A stretch of DNA of 64,000 bases from Cyrtodaria siliqua. Lineage: Eukaryota; Mollusca; Bivalvia; Adapedonta; Hiatellidae. The notes beneath the pieces were generated by a model. The model was not told the DNA's origin, made no database searches, and saw nothing but the letters and a program-made list of their open reading frames with translations. Positions 49,671-63,257 of the stretch are shown here, one piece after another. Location: contig JAWPHD010011429.1 in assembly GCA_037043455.1 (NCBI GenBank), positions 1-64,000 of the forward strand. Reading direction: 5' to 3'. The first letter of the stretch is position 1. Every line of letters starts with the position of its first letter. Both the position numbers and the translations under genes were made by a program.

Positions 49671-51780
49671 AACAAGAGGCCCAAAAGGGCCTGTATCGTT
49701 CTACTGGCTACCCCTGGGGCGCGGCCAAATTTGATCCCGGGTTCACCAAACTTGTTAGAGGATCCAAAAGCTCTCTTGTAGTTTCAGAGAAGATTTTTGA
49801 AGTTCTTCACTATAACTCTATGTAAAACTGATCCAACAAGGGCCACTAAGCTCCCAATTAAAGAAAAAAGAACCAAGGTTTCTTATGTGAAAAAACAATT
49901 TAAAAAAAATAAAATAAAATTGAACCCGTCAACCAAGGTTTTCTACGGAAAAAAAATATGCCTCCAGTGAGATTTGAACCCACGCCCCCTTGGGTTTCCA
50001 GTTTACATTACCAAATATGAAAAAAGGGCCATAACTCCGGTATTAATGGTTCGATCCGACTGGTTCTCAAACTCGTTAGAGCTTTCATTGATATCAACAA
50101 TCTGGTCAAGTTTGGGAAAGATCGAATTTAAAATGAAGGCGCTAGAGTTCACAATGGCATATTTCAAGAATTCAAGGGCACATAACTCTGGTGTTCCTAG
50201 TCCGATATAGCTGGTTTTTCGAACTTTCTGAGCTTTCATTAATATTAACAATCACTTAAAGTGATGAAAAATGACGGCCCTATAGTCTTAACGAGGCAAA
50301 ATATAGCATTTTAACTAAATCAAGGGCCATAACTCTGCTGTTACTGGTCCGATCTGGATATTTTTCAAACTTTTCCAAGCTTTCGTTGATATTAATAATC
50401 TGGTAAAGTTAGGTAAAGATCAGATGAAAAATGAAGGCCCTATTACAGGGATCACCCTAGGAGTGAATTTCAATGCGACAAAATGTCCCATTTGCTTGAT
50501 TTTAATGAGACATTCACCATATCATGAACCATTTCGGATGCGAAGCCGAACGACCAGTGGTTGTTCGTCGACCGCATGAATCGCTGGAGGCTGCTAGGCG
50601 TGTTTGGGGGCATGACCCCCAGAACATTTTTAAATTTATATGTGATTTCCTGCATTCTGGCTCATTCCAAATAGTGAAAGCAGAAGTTGCTAAAGCATCT
50701 GAAATAAAGCGTGTCCGAATTTACGTCAACTTTTTATGCTAACATAGTTTTATAATTGCTTGCCCCACTCCAGTACATAGTTAATCGCGTCCAATCATTA
50801 CAGATTGGGGGATAATGTTCAGATATGACTAGAAGTTGAATTATTATAAAAATGGCCATGTTTATTCATAATCAATGGATTTTCTTTGACACCCCTGCTT
50901 TCGCAAAGCAAAAGCGAACCGGAAGTTTACCGACATAATCTCAATTTGATTTTTTTCATGTGATTTTCGAATAATTTGATATTTTCTCATTTTATATATT
51001 TTAATCGCGAATAAATGGATCTGAGCAAATTTACTTGAGATTTTAAATGAAATGTAAATAAATATGTTTTCATTACAAACCAAAATGGTGAAAATGGATT
51101 GCCCCGAATTCGGTGCAACAATTTGTTCCATTTGTCTTTTTCATGCGATTTTTGAGAATTTAATGCGAGAATATCGCCGAATCGCGGCCTAGAGTGATTC
51201 CTGCTATCATTTTAAAGAGGCAAAATATAACATTTTTAACTAAATGAAGAGCCACAACTCCGTTGTTACTGGTCGAATTTTAGCTGGTTTTCGAAGTGGT
51301 CTGAGCTTTCATTGATATTAACAATCTGGTAAAGTTTGGAAAAGATCGGATGGAAAATGAAGCCCCTATCGTCTTAACGAGGCAAAATATAGCATTTTTA
51401 ACTAAATCAAGGGCCATAACTCCGCTGTTACTGGTCCAATCTGGCTGGTTTTCGAAAGGGTTTGAGCTTTCATTGATATTGACAATCTGGTAAAGTTTAG
51501 TAAAGATCGGATGGAAAATGAAGGCTCTATCGTCTTAACCAGGCAAAATATAGCACTTTTAACTAAATCAAGGGCCCTATCTCCGCTGCTCCTGGTCCGA
51601 TCTGGCTGGTTTTCGAATTTGTCTGAGGTTTCATTGATATTAACAATCTGGTAAAGTTTGGTAAAGATCGGATGAAAATTGAAGGCTCTTACGAGACAAA
51701 AGTTAACGACAGACAGACGGGCGATGGACAATTCGGCATTCCATAAGCTCTGCTGGCGCCTTTGGCCAATAGAGTAAAAA
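49671..51780 (+). mobile_element. AACAAGAGGCCC element with ~150-bp repeats, complete but interrupted
   Basis: The 5' end is AACAAGAGGCCCAAAAGGGC + C (the palindrome GGCCCAAAAGGGCC). The interior has tandem units of about 147-162 bp with GGGCCATAACTCCG near 50026, 50173, 50325, 51249, 51411 and 51571, each with GAGCTTTCATTGATATTAAC and TGGTAAAGTTTGG. The 3' end is ACAGACAGACGGGCGATGGA, then the TGGCGCCTTTGGCCA hairpin, then ATAGAGTAAAAA (51780). A 758-bp insert lies at 50446-51203. No coding genes. It occupies the largest Smad2/3 intron. Confidence 0.8.
50446..51203. mobile_element. Nested hAT-like non-autonomous element
   Basis: The host unit ...GGCCCTATC... is broken by a segment beginning CAGGGATCACCCTAGG and ending CCTAGAGTGATTCCTG, imperfect inverted termini with CAG/CTG ends. 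CTATTA and CTATCA flank it as a possible short target duplication. The interior has ORFs on both strands with no transposase motif. hAT affinity rests only on the CAG...CTG ends. Confidence 0.6.
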
Positions 51781-52118
51781 ATTGCTTTTTCAGATGTACC
51801 GAGTTGAGTGTAATTTAGGTAATACTATGTCAAGTGTTTACTGAGACCTACTACTAGAATTGATATGTTGTTTATTAGTGATGGGAATCAGTGGAAAATT
51901 CATGATCGATCATTAATCAATTAAACATGGCTTCCATGCAAGACAGAAGTGTAAGGCTTTTTCAGACTATAATGAAGAAAAGAAACACACGTACGCTTCA
52001 CGTATGTTCTGGTCATTAAGCAATTTAATGAAACTGACCAAACATTTATTTTAACTATAAATTGTGATATCCCTTTAGAAATATAGGACTACTTGTCGCA
52101 AAATTGAAAATTGCCACT

Positions 52119-52361
52119 GTTTCGTCGGTGTGTTCTTGGGCAAGACACTTTCCCTTAGCCTCGTCCGTCGGATGGGGACGTAAACCGGGCAGTCCCTTGT
52201 ATCGGTCTATCCTCCGAGCACGTTAAAGAACCATAGGAATATATTCGATAATAAGAGTAGGGCACGGTTCCCGAATTCCTATGTATCCTTCCCCTCTCTC
52301 TGGGGCGGCTCTAAATAACCTATACTGTATTGATGAGCCATTAAACAACATTCAATTCAAT
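52119..52361 (+). mobile_element. Retroelement-tail-like repeat, copy 2
   Basis: This matches 21388-21627 closely: TCGGTGTGTTCTTGGGCAAG + ACACTT, TCGTCCGTCGGATGGGGACG, GGGCACGGTTCCCGAATTCC, GGGGCGGCTCTAAATAACC, GATGAGCCATTAAACAACAT + TCAATTCAATT. The TTCAATTCAATT end looks like a simple-repeat tail. Confidence 0.65.
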
Positions 52362-52504
52362 TACATATTTCTTGTATCATCTGCATACCAACTGTAACTC
52401 TCCTATACTTCCAAAAATGCTTTTTAATAATCTTAACTCCAATTCCAATAACAAGAAAAATGATTTCATCATAAATATAAACTGTATTGTAAATATTGTA
52501 TACC

Positions 52505-52591
52505 ATGTACATCGAGATAAAATATGGAAAATGGGCCTAGAACCTTCTCACCCTGAACTGCAGAGTTGCTGCAAATTCTATCGTAGAAACG
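52505..52591 (+). repeat. Partial third copy of the 422-bp repeat
   Basis: CCATGTACATCGAGATAAAA through TGGGCCTAGAACCTTCTCAC, GAACTGCAGAGTTGCTGCAA to TCGTAGAAAC matches 40008-40095 and 40430-40510. The 101-codon ORF at 52372-52677 uses this repeat and is not accepted as a gene. Confidence 0.8.
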
Positions 52592-52599
52592 GTATAAAA

Positions 52600-53365
52600 G
52601 AACTGCCAAAGACCAACAAAAAGAGAATTGATTGTGATTGTGTTTGCACCAAGACACCTCCAACTAAGGAATTGTAATCCATTTCCTTCAATTACCTACT
52701 CTGGGAAGAGGAAATCAAATCCCTGTACGGAATTAATCGTCTATCATCTTGTTCATCTGTTGTTTTTCCAATTAATCACTGTCAGACGCAAGATCCACTC
52801 TAGAAAAAGAAGAATTAGAAGTCTCGCCCACGATGTGCTTTTTCGCAAATAAAAGATGTCTGTGGGTGCAACTCGTGCTGAATTACGTCACCAACAGTTG
52901 GTGGATCTTCTGCATGTAATTTGGGGGAAATAGAACTAAGTGACCTAAACGCAAAACTTGCATGCATAAATCATTAAGTTATCTGCCCTTTGTCTGGGAT
53001 GTATTTCCCCAACTATAACCAAAATTTGAAGTCTCTAGACTAAATTAAAAATAGTGTGTACACTTCCAGAGAAAATGACCTATTAAAATGAAAACTTAAA
53101 TGATTCGGCCATCGTCAGAAAAGTAATACCTATGTCTCTCTTCAAAAAAAGTCAAGACTTTTTTTACAGCCGAGATGGGTCTATCCTGTATTTATTAAAC
53201 TGATGTTTTTACTGAATGTTTATGAAAAAAAAACATTCATCCAATATGTTCATGGTTCGACGCGTTTCTTTAGCACGCTTCCTATTCGACAGCCAAAACT
53301 GTTGTGCTTACGAACAATATATTTAAATGGGATATAACAATACACTACTATCTTTGAATTGACCA
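52600..53365 (-). other. Smad2/3 intron without exon
   Basis: Unique-looking AT-rich sequence between the repeat copy and the exon-derived array. No exon is recognised on either strand. Confidence 0.4.
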
Positions 53366-54243
<878 letters not shown>

Positions 54244-54253
54244 GAATTACTTA

Positions 54254-55030
<777 letters not shown>

Positions 55031-55032
55031 AA

Positions 55033-56086
55033 AACAAGAGGTCAATGACCTTGAAGCTCTACTGAAAGGTTTTTGATAGCTAGATCAGCATTTCTGTGAA
55101 GTTTTATGAAAATCAAGTTTTCATTATATGAATCTATGTAAACAAGGATGGCCGCTGGCGGCCATGTTTAAAGTCAAATCAAACTTATTTTTGACAAGGA
55201 TCAACATCATGTCATACTGATCATTTTAGAAAATCTCCTATATCAATATCACTTATAGTTTTCAAGAAGTAGTCGCTACAAACTTGCATTTTGAAAATCT
55301 ATTTTAGCCATGGCGGCCATCTTGAATTTCTGGCTGACCTGAAAATTTGCTAGGATCAATTAGACATCAAGAGCAACATTCCTGTGAAGTTTCATGAAAA
55401 TCCGTCAAGTAGTTACGGAGGAGTAGCCGCTACAAGTTTTTACTAGATAACTCCATGTAAACAAAGATGGCCGCTGACAGCCATGTTTAACATTGAATCA
55501 AAATAATTTTCAACAAGGACCAACATCATGTCATACTGATCATTTTAGGAAAAGACGCATATCAATATCACTTATAGTTTTCAAGAAGTAGTCGCTACAA
55601 ACTTTTTTTGAAAATCTATTTTTAGCTGTGGCGGCCATCTTGAATTTCCGACCAACCTGAAATGTTGCTAGGATCATTTAGACATTTAGACATCAAGAGC
55701 AACATTCCTGTGAAGTTTCATGGACATCTGTCAAGTAGTTTCAGAGGAGTAGTCGCTACAAGTTTTTACTAAATAACTCTATGTAAAAAAATCTATATAT
55801 CAATATCACTTATAGTTGTCAAGAAGTGGTTGCTACAAACTTGTATTTTAAAAATCTATTTTTAGCTTTGGCGGCCATCTTGGATTTCACATCAACATGA
55901 ATTTTTGCTAGGATCAACTAGACTTCATGGGCAACATTTCTGTAAAGTTTCATGAATATCCATCAAGTAGTTTCAGAGGAGTAGTCGCTACAAATAAACG
56001 TTTACGGACAGACGGACGGACGGACGGACGATGGACGCCGCACCACGGCATCAGCTCTGCTGATCTCTGATCAGTCGAGCTAAAAA
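55033..56086 (+). mobile_element. AACAAGAGGTC element, copy 2, complete ends
   Basis: The 5' end is AACAAGAGGTCAATGACC. GGCCATCTTG-type anchors are at 55315, 55633 and 55873 (318 then 240 bp, so one unit is deleted). The 3' end has four ACGG repeats, GCCGCACCACGGCATCAGCT, the CTGATCTCTGATCAG hairpin and TCGAGCTAAAAA. Same family as 36462-37715, here in a Smad2/3 intron and opposite to the gene. Confidence 0.8.
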
Positions 56087-56089
56087 TAC

Positions 56090-56695
56090 AAAATACGACA
56101 GCTACTTTTTTCTTGTTTTCAAAATACTATTTTTTTTATTCGTAGTCTGTCTGTTTCTAGTATTTGTTCATAAAATATAACAAATAATTTCCATGTTCAA
56201 TTCATTGAAAACCTACCCAGTTGCTGATTAAATAATACTAAGTACTCGATAATTGATGACAAAATAACAAACGTTAATACCATTCATGAACAATTTACTA
56301 GTACACATCTGTGGAAGTAAACATAGGTATACTGACTTTGAAAAGTTTAAGACAAACCGAAAGTTTTTGTTTTTTATTATCAAAATAAATGTTTAATAAA
56401 TAAATAAACCTTTTTTTCTGACAACATACAACCAGATTCAATAGTTATTGACTAAATGACGAATTCCAAATTCATTAGGGATTCCAAATCGAGGCCGTTT
56501 TCATACACATTATTCAAACTTTTGGGCATTAAACATTCGTGGGGATTTGATTTCGTGGTTCAGGTCATCCTCGAAATCCACGATATTAAATCCCCCACGA
56601 ATATTAATGATTTCACAGTTGGTCAAATACTTTTCAAGTTTTGGCCAATGTAAGGTTGCAGGTTTAAGGCTGACGGATGAAGATGGACAAAGTGA
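56090..56695 (-). other. Smad2/3 intron without exon
   Basis: AT-rich. One small inverted pair: TCGTGGGGATTTGATTTCGT + GG and CCACGATATTAAATCCCCCA + CGA near 56537 and 56579. No exon found. Confidence 0.45.
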
Positions 56696-56699
56696 TCCC

Positions 56700-56935
56700 T
56701 AAGTGTCTGCCATGCTATGCAGACGACACAATAAAACTCGGGGCAGCATTTTTGTTTGGGACCTAAAGCAACACCCACTGCATCACCCGTTAGATGGAGA
56801 CATTAACGATCCCAAGTAGCTTCTCTCCTCCGGGCAAGTATATCTCTTCTCTGTATCCTCCGCCTCTGTCTGCGGCAGCTCTTAATACCCTAAATAATGT
56901 GATGACGAGCCACTGGACAACAATTCGATTAAGTT
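56700..56935 (+). mobile_element. Retroelement-tail-like repeat, diverged copy 3
   Basis: GTTAGATGGAGACATTAACG, CTCCTCCGGGCAAGTATATC, GGCAGCTCTTAATACCCTAA + ATAATG and GATGACGAGCCACTGGACAA + CAATTC parallel the copies at 21388 and 52119, with many substitutions. Class not determined. Confidence 0.5.
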
Positions 56936-57225
56936 TGCTTGAAATCAGTCTATGATAACTTTATTTATCATGCAGATATGCACTTTTCTATCTAATAAAG
57001 GAGTGACCTAATAAATTTTGCTTTATTAGGCAAGTTGACCAATAGAGCAAATCAATGCGGAATCCCTCGGAGTTTATTGTACGTAACATTATCTGACGTC
57101 ATGCACGTAACGTTGCCTGACGTCATAAAACAAACAAAAAACAACAACTTGGCGGCGTCCTCGATAAGCGTAACATTCTGAGAAATTGGTAATAATAGTA
57201 TTGTGGATAATCTACATGTTAAATA

Positions 57226-57340
57226 GAATATTATATCAGTGCCTTTTACTATCAAGTTTATTAGGCTCAGCACGAAAACGATTCGTTTTCTAAGCCTCGC
57301 CTAATAAACTTGATAGTAAAAGCCACTGACATATATTCTC
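57226..57340. repeat. Fold-back hairpin
   Basis: The left GAATATTATATCAGTGCCTT + TTACTATCAAGTTTATTAGGC is the inverse of the right GCCTAATAAACTTGATAGTA + AAAGCCACTGACATATATTC. The apex is TCAGCACGAAAACGATTCGT + TTTCTAAGCCTC. It lies in a Smad2/3 intron. Confidence 0.85.
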
Positions 57341-57749
57341 TATTTATCAAGAAAAACAAGTTCCATGACCCTGATTACAATGAAGAATAATTGAATTTTA
57401 TAGTCATAAGGCTTCACACAAGTTTTGGTTGTATTTTATATTCAAAAGGGTTCACACTAGTTAAGGTAGAAAACCAATGAGTAGAGTGTAACTGATCAAC
57501 AACTTGCAGAAAAAATTGGAACACTAATGTGTCTTTTCTAAGAAAAACAAAGGGCATAACATAATTTTGATATTAATACCAGAAAGTGACATGCAATTGA
57601 ATTGAATATGTATCTTATGGATATTAAGAATGTACTAAGTTTGGTTGACAATGACTGACAATAACCGAAGTAAAAACTAAGAGCACCTAAACTTTAATAA
57701 AAATATCAACACTTCCTGTCCATTCCTCAACATCAATCAATAAAACTGT

Positions 57750-57840
57750 TACTGCTTACAGTTTAGGTTCTGTTAAAAATTTCCAATGGCAGTATGTCCA
57801 ACCGTACCTCTGGTCACAGTCTGGGTTCTGTTTGAACACT
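57750..57840 (-). repeat. Decayed partial copies of a Smad2/3 exon segment
   Basis: On the minus strand 57840-57789 reads GTGTTCAAACAGAACCCAGA + CTGTGACCAGAGGTACGGTTGG. By eye it is about 80% identical to the genuine segment GTGTTTGTACAGAGCCCAAA + CTGCAACCAGAGGTACGGTTGG, which encodes [13 protein letters not shown]. The copy would read VF.Q.P.C.QRYGW. A still weaker copy (CAGAACCTAAACTGTAAGCA) follows near 57755-57776. Both lie just downstream of the donor of the exon at 57863-58000. No acceptor or donor is kept. Confidence 0.8.
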
Positions 57841-57857
57841 CAAAAAATAACTTTTCA

Positions 57858-58058
<201 letters not shown>

Positions 58059-58080
58059 TCAAAGTTAAAGGGGTTACAAT

Positions 58081-58445
58081 CAAATGTATCCGGGACTGAA
58101 CATATCCCACAAATTATCTTTGCTGAAAATAGTCCACAAATATATCAGGGACTGAACATATCCCACAAATTATCTGTGCTGAAAATAGTCCATATTTGTG
58201 TTGAAAATAGTCCACAAACGTATAACAGACTGAACACATCACACAACTTATCTGTGCTGAATGTATCAGGGACTGAACATATCCCACAAAGTATCTGTGC
58301 TGAAAATAGTCCACAAATGTATCAGGGGCTAACATAACCCACAAATTAGCTGTGCTGGAAAAATATCCACAAATGTATCAGGGACTGAAAATATCCCACA
58401 ATTTATCTGTGTTGAAAATAGTCCATCAACGTATGAACATTATCA
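58081..58445. repeat. ~56-bp tandem repeat, ~6 units
   Basis: AAATGTATCAGGGACTGAAC + ATATCCCACAAATTATCTGTGCTGAAAATAGTCCAC is repeated with small deletions, including one shortened unit near 58190-58210. It starts about 80 bp upstream (in transcription order) of the exon at 57863-58000. I see no Smad sequence in the unit. Confidence 0.9.
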
Positions 58446-58449
58446 AGGG

Positions 58450-59250
58450 ATGAAAATGGTCCCTTACTATACCAGGGGCTAAATTATAGTACATAGTCAT
58501 CTAATTTAAATTTAAACCTATCAGGTTTTGTCTTTATTAACATGCTACAGTTGTTTTTAAATTGAAAATTTAGTTACAAGCATGCTTTTATTTTTGCCTT
58601 TATTTCATTTTCTTAATTATTATTTAATGAAATGGGTTTTTCATCCTGTTAACACATCGTATTAGGTTATATTGTAGACAGCAACCTTTAAAGTCCAAAA
58701 ATGCTATAAAAACTGTAGCCAGAGGGGGTTGGGGGGTTAATGGTCATCATTTGTTTATTTTACTTTACTGTGTACTATGTAATTCAATTTTGTCAAACGT
58801 TAATTTAAAAAAAAAATTTTTTCTTCAAATACAAGTTCTCTTGTCAGATATACGCCAAAACGCACCATTGCACAGCTAGGTTAAAAAAACACCAAAAAAA
58901 ACCCCGGATCCCCCTAGTTCGTCGGGCCTATATTTGCATTTCAGGTCAGCTATGCCCCTCATGAACCCATTATTTTCATTGGTCTTGCTTGTATAGATTA
59001 AGGAAAACATTGATATTTTGTAGCAGACTCCCGAGACTATGAACTGATACATGCATGGTCACATCATGACATTTTTCTTGCATACCGGATAAGGTTATCC
59101 GCATTTTACATGGGTGATGGATCTTACACATGGGACAATAAAAGTCGCCAGCTGATATCAACAATGACAGTTGCATGACGTCATTGTGTAAATAAATATG
59201 CAAAACATTAATAGTTGGGGACAATGCTCAGAATATAAATTATACGCAAA
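58450..59250 (-). other. Smad2/3 intron without exon
   Basis: AT-rich sequence with A/T-runs near 58807 and 58880. No exon or terminal repeat recognised; the 82-codon minus-strand ORF at 58976-59224 has no motif. Confidence 0.45.
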
Positions 59251-59255
59251 ATAAA

Positions 59256-59407
59256 AGAATCAATCATGGGTATCCGGTTCAGATAGGGAAATTCCAACAC
59301 TCGGTTTGTTTTAATCAGAACCTTGACAGAGCCTTGTTTCCGATGAAAACAACTATACCTCAGGTTGGAATTCCCAATCGTCACCAGATACCAATGGAAG
59401 ATTCTTA
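59256..59407. repeat. Fold-back hairpin, diverged copy
   Basis: AATCAATCATGGGTATCCGG ... GATAGGGAAATTCCAAC pairs with GTTGGAATTCCCAATCG ... AGATACCAATGGAAGATTCT. It is the same family as 23410-23564 with less perfect arms, and lies in a Smad2/3 intron next to the 43-bp array. Confidence 0.75.
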
Positions 59408-60596
59408 TAATCTACCATGTGTGGGGTTCATAATGCCATAATCTACCATGTGTGGGGTTCATAATGCCACAACCATGGTTATAATCTACCATGTGTGGGG
59501 TTCATAATGCCACAACCATGGTTATAATCTACCGTTTGTGGGGTTCATAATGCCACAACCATGGTTATAATCTACCGTGTGTGGGGTTCATAATGCCACA
59601 ACCATGGCTATTATCTACCACGTGTGGGGTTCATAATGCCACAACCATGGTTATAATCTACCGTGTGTGGGGTTCATAATGCCACAACCATGGTTATTAT
59701 CTACCGTGTGTGGGGTTCATAATGCCTCAACCATGGTTATAATCTACCACGTGTGGGGTTCATAATGCCACAACCATGGTTATAATCTACCGTGTGTGGG
59801 GTTCATAATGCCACAACCATGGTTATAATCTACCGTGTGTGGGGTTCATAATGCCACAACCATGGTTATAATCTACCGTGTGTGGGGTTCATAATGCCCC
59901 AACCATGGTTATAATCTACCACGTGTGGGGTTCATAATGCCACAACCATGGTTATAATCTACCGTGTGTGGGGTTCATAATGCCACAACCATGGTTATTA
60001 TCTACCGTGTGTGGGGTTCATAATGCCACAACCATGGTTATAATCTACCGTGTGTGGGGTTCATAATGCCCCAACCATGGTTATAATCTACCACGTGTGG
60101 GGTTCATAATGCCACAACCATGGTTATAATCTACCACGTGTGGGGTTCATAATACCACAACCATGGTTATAATCTACCATGTGTGGGGTTCATAATGCCA
60201 CAACCATGGTTATAATCTACCGTGTGTGGGGTTCATAATGCCCCAACCATGGTTATAATCTACCACGTGTGGGGTTCATAATGCCACAACCATGGTTATA
60301 ATCTACCGTGTGTGGGGTTCATAATGCCACAACCATGGTTATTATCTACCGTGTGTGGGGTTCATAATGCCTCAACCATGGTTATAATCTACCACGTGTG
60401 GGGTTCATAATGCCACAACCATGGTTATAATCTACCACGTGTGGGGTTCATAATACCACAACCATGGTTATAATCTACCATGTGTGGGGTTCATAATGCC
60501 ACAACCATGGTTATAATCTACCACTTGTGGGGTTCATAATGCCACAACCATGGTTATAATCTACCGTGTGTGGGGTTCATAATGCCACAACCATGG
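59406..60596. repeat. 43-bp minisatellite, ~27 units
   Basis: TATAATCTACCGTGTGTGGG + GTTCATAATGCCACAACCATGGT is repeated with very few indels. Variants alternate CGTGTG, CACGTG and CATGTG in the same place, so some units carry an E-box palindrome. Every unit has the palindrome CCATGG. Runs of variant order recur (for example ...CCCCAACC, CACGTG, ATACC...), indicating block duplication. It lies in a Smad2/3 intron. Confidence 0.95.
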
Positions 60597-60599
60597 ATC

Positions 60600-61228
60600 A
60601 GACAGTACATACATTCCTACGCCATACTTCGCATTTCCGGTTAACTCCTCGTACAGTTTTCATCAGTTGGTAGCTCATAAGGACATGAAGTAAAGAAAAG
60701 TGTGCAATTTGTTTCTGCCTAAATCATTCATTTGCAGAGTTATGTCCCTTTTTCCTGTATTTCAACATATATTGTTGTGTATTTTCTATTCAAAATGCAG
60801 TTTGGATCCACGTGACATGTAAAGCTACCCAAGTCTCACAGAATGTCAATAACTACTCAATTTAAACCGTGATAAAAAGCAAAACTCAATTTCAAAATTG
60901 TATTTCTGTTCCAGACCAAGAATTTACGTAGATAATATGCAAATGGTTTGAACATATTATTTGTTTAAAATGCAGATAAAGCAAAGCTAAGCCGTTCATT
61001 GTCACGAGGTATAGCTTACAAATGCCAGACAAGTTACAAATTTCAGACAAGTTACAAATGTCAAAAGTCAGACAAATTTCAAGTTGTTAATTAACAATAA
61101 CAACTATGTTTTAAGACGTTTAATAACAAGAGTTCCATGCAAGTGTCGGAGATAGGTCACCTCATGGTTTCCTTGCCCCTTTTGGTTTGCTCGGCTTTTA
61201 AAATAATCTAGAGATTATTTCCTTATTT
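60600..61228 (-). other. Smad2/3 intron, AT-rich, with a possible 5' element end
   Basis: AATAACAAGAGTTCCATGCA + AGTGTCGGAGATAGGTCACC near 61124 resembles the AACAAGAG start of the dispersed elements without a clear palindrome. No exon found. Confidence 0.45.
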
Positions 61229-61499
61229 CATTACGTGGACCGAGTATTAACTTTCATACCCCATCCAACCCGTTCTCCAAGAAGGAATATGGGGTTGGCT
61301 GGGGTATGAAATAAAACCTTAAATTCGGCTTAATAAAATCCATGTTGAAAATAAAAACATTTAATAGGTACTTTTTAACATTCTTTTTTTCAGTAAAAAA
61401 GGTATTTAAACTTCTTTTATTTTCGAAATGTCCGTTATAAAATCCTGCTAATATAAGCTTTCCCATTGCTTAATGGAATTTAGGCGGGACCACGTAATG
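61229..61499. mobile_element. Small TIR element containing a hairpin
   Basis: CATTACGTGG (61229) and CCACGTAATG (61490-61499) are inverted ends of a 271-bp segment. Inside, TTTCATACCCCATCCAACCC (61252) pairs with GGGTTGGCTGGGGTATGAAA (61292-61311). No gene; the minus-strand ORF here is not supported. Confidence 0.65.
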
Positions 61500-62820
61500 T
61501 TTGATCTGGTCAAAATTGAATAGCATTAGCTAATTCAATTTTTTGATTAATTAACTTAAATATGGGCATTAACACTGTAGCGTGAAGATCAATTTTGCTC
61601 ATAGTCTAAGATTAATTGAAATAAAATTCATCTAAATTTGGTGAAATTCTAAAATCATTGGCTTAAACCATCACATAACAAGAGATATGGACAATTCATA
61701 ATTTTTCATTGCAGAGATGTTGAAATTTTTATCTTATTTCCAGTAGGTGATAAAATTTGTGTTACTTGGTTTTTATCCTTAGGTTCTATAGTAAAATAAA
61801 AATCTTTGGCCTAGTAAAAAGGCGATAATTTTCAATATTTTGATTTTAAAAGATACATATATTGAATAAATTTTCTTGAATTTACATGAAATATGCAGGT
61901 TTTTAAAAGAATCACACTGTAGATACCTTAATTTTAACAGTAAAATTGGTTGAACATCAAGGATAAAGACCGAGTTTATTACCTACCAGAATGTATTAGG
62001 TATGTCTCATTTCTGGTCACTGATTGGTCAGTTATTTTGATGATGCTCTATCAAAATTATGAATTCATTTTCCCATTGGCATAATCTTCTTGGTGTTTGA
62101 AAATAAATGAATGAATGGCGTTTACGGCACGTCGACACATAAATAGGTCATACTGTGCGCAAAAACTGATGAAAGATGAAGAAATGAAGTAGTAATTAAA
62201 AATTAATGTAAATATATAAAGATAACACTATTTACAAATAAGGGATGATATGGTAGTATTAATATAAACTATATATGTAAATCAACAAATGCCCATCAAC
62301 AGGTATATAAATAAATAAATATATATAAGAACATATTATAATCGTTTGACAAGCAGAGCTAAAACTATCCCCAACTAGAACTATCACTGAAGGTGATGAA
62401 TAGCCCACTTAAATTGTAAGTCAAACAAAGGGCCATAATTCCGTAATAAATTCGGCAATCGACAATGGGTGATATAGAGGGATATAATGTCATCAGTTTG
62501 TATGTGTATATGAAGTTTAGAACAACCCAATCAAAACTGTTTGAGGAATGCAAGTAATAAAATTGTGTTACGTAACGCGATGCAACAAAAGTGTGCGACG
62601 CGACGAAAGATGTGTTAAGCGAAGTTACGTTACGGACAAAGTGATTCCTATATAGCCCCCACTTCATTTTGTGAAAGTGGGGGTATAAATATGCATTATA
62701 TACTTTCACTCAAAATGACGTCATGCAACTGTTGATGTTGTTGACGTTGTTGACGTTATTGACGTCATTGTTTTGGCGCGTGTTTTTTCTGCATAAATTT
62801 CCAGGTTGTGAGTGTATAAT
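61500..62820 (-). other. Smad2/3 intron, AT-rich
   Basis: A diverged core motif, GGCGTTTACGGCACGTCGAC + ACATAAATAGGTCAT, lies at 62118-62153. A further TGACGTCATG...TTGACGTTGTTGACGTTATT cluster lies at 62716-62770. The 114-codon minus-strand ORF (62365-62709) has no domain I recognise. No exon found. Confidence 0.45.
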
Positions 62821-62828
62821 AAATCAAA

Positions 62829-62890
62829 GTGAGAAAACTCAAATATTTTAACTCGTGCTAAAGCACTCGTGAAAATATAAGTTTTCTCAC
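62829..62890. repeat. Fold-back hairpin close to Smad2/3 exon
   Basis: GTGAGAAAACTCAAATATTT + TAACTCGTGCT pairs with AGCACTCGTGAAAATATAAG + TTTTCTCAC. It lies 78 bp downstream of the donor of the exon at 62969-63214. Confidence 0.85.
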
Positions 62891-62942
62891 TTCTCGATGA
62901 AAATAAATCCTATATTTACTCCAAACAAACAAATATCCCCTA

Positions 62943-63230
<288 letters not shown>

Positions 63231-63257
63231 TTAGAACCTTATATTGGCTGCATTTTA

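Noticed and set aside
49963..50000. tRNA 3' half on the minus strand (GGGTTCAAATCTCACTGGAG)
   Set aside because: A box-B-like word and a CTGGAGGC end are present, but no matching 5' half with GCCTCCAG follows; it lies inside a dispersed element.
52372..52677. 101-codon ORF with CCKFYRRN
   Set aside because: Its centre is a copy of the 422-bp repeat found at 40008 and 40430, where the frame is not kept.
62365..62709. 114-codon minus-strand ORF in a Smad2/3 intron
   Set aside because: No domain, no exon borders; AT-rich intronic sequence.
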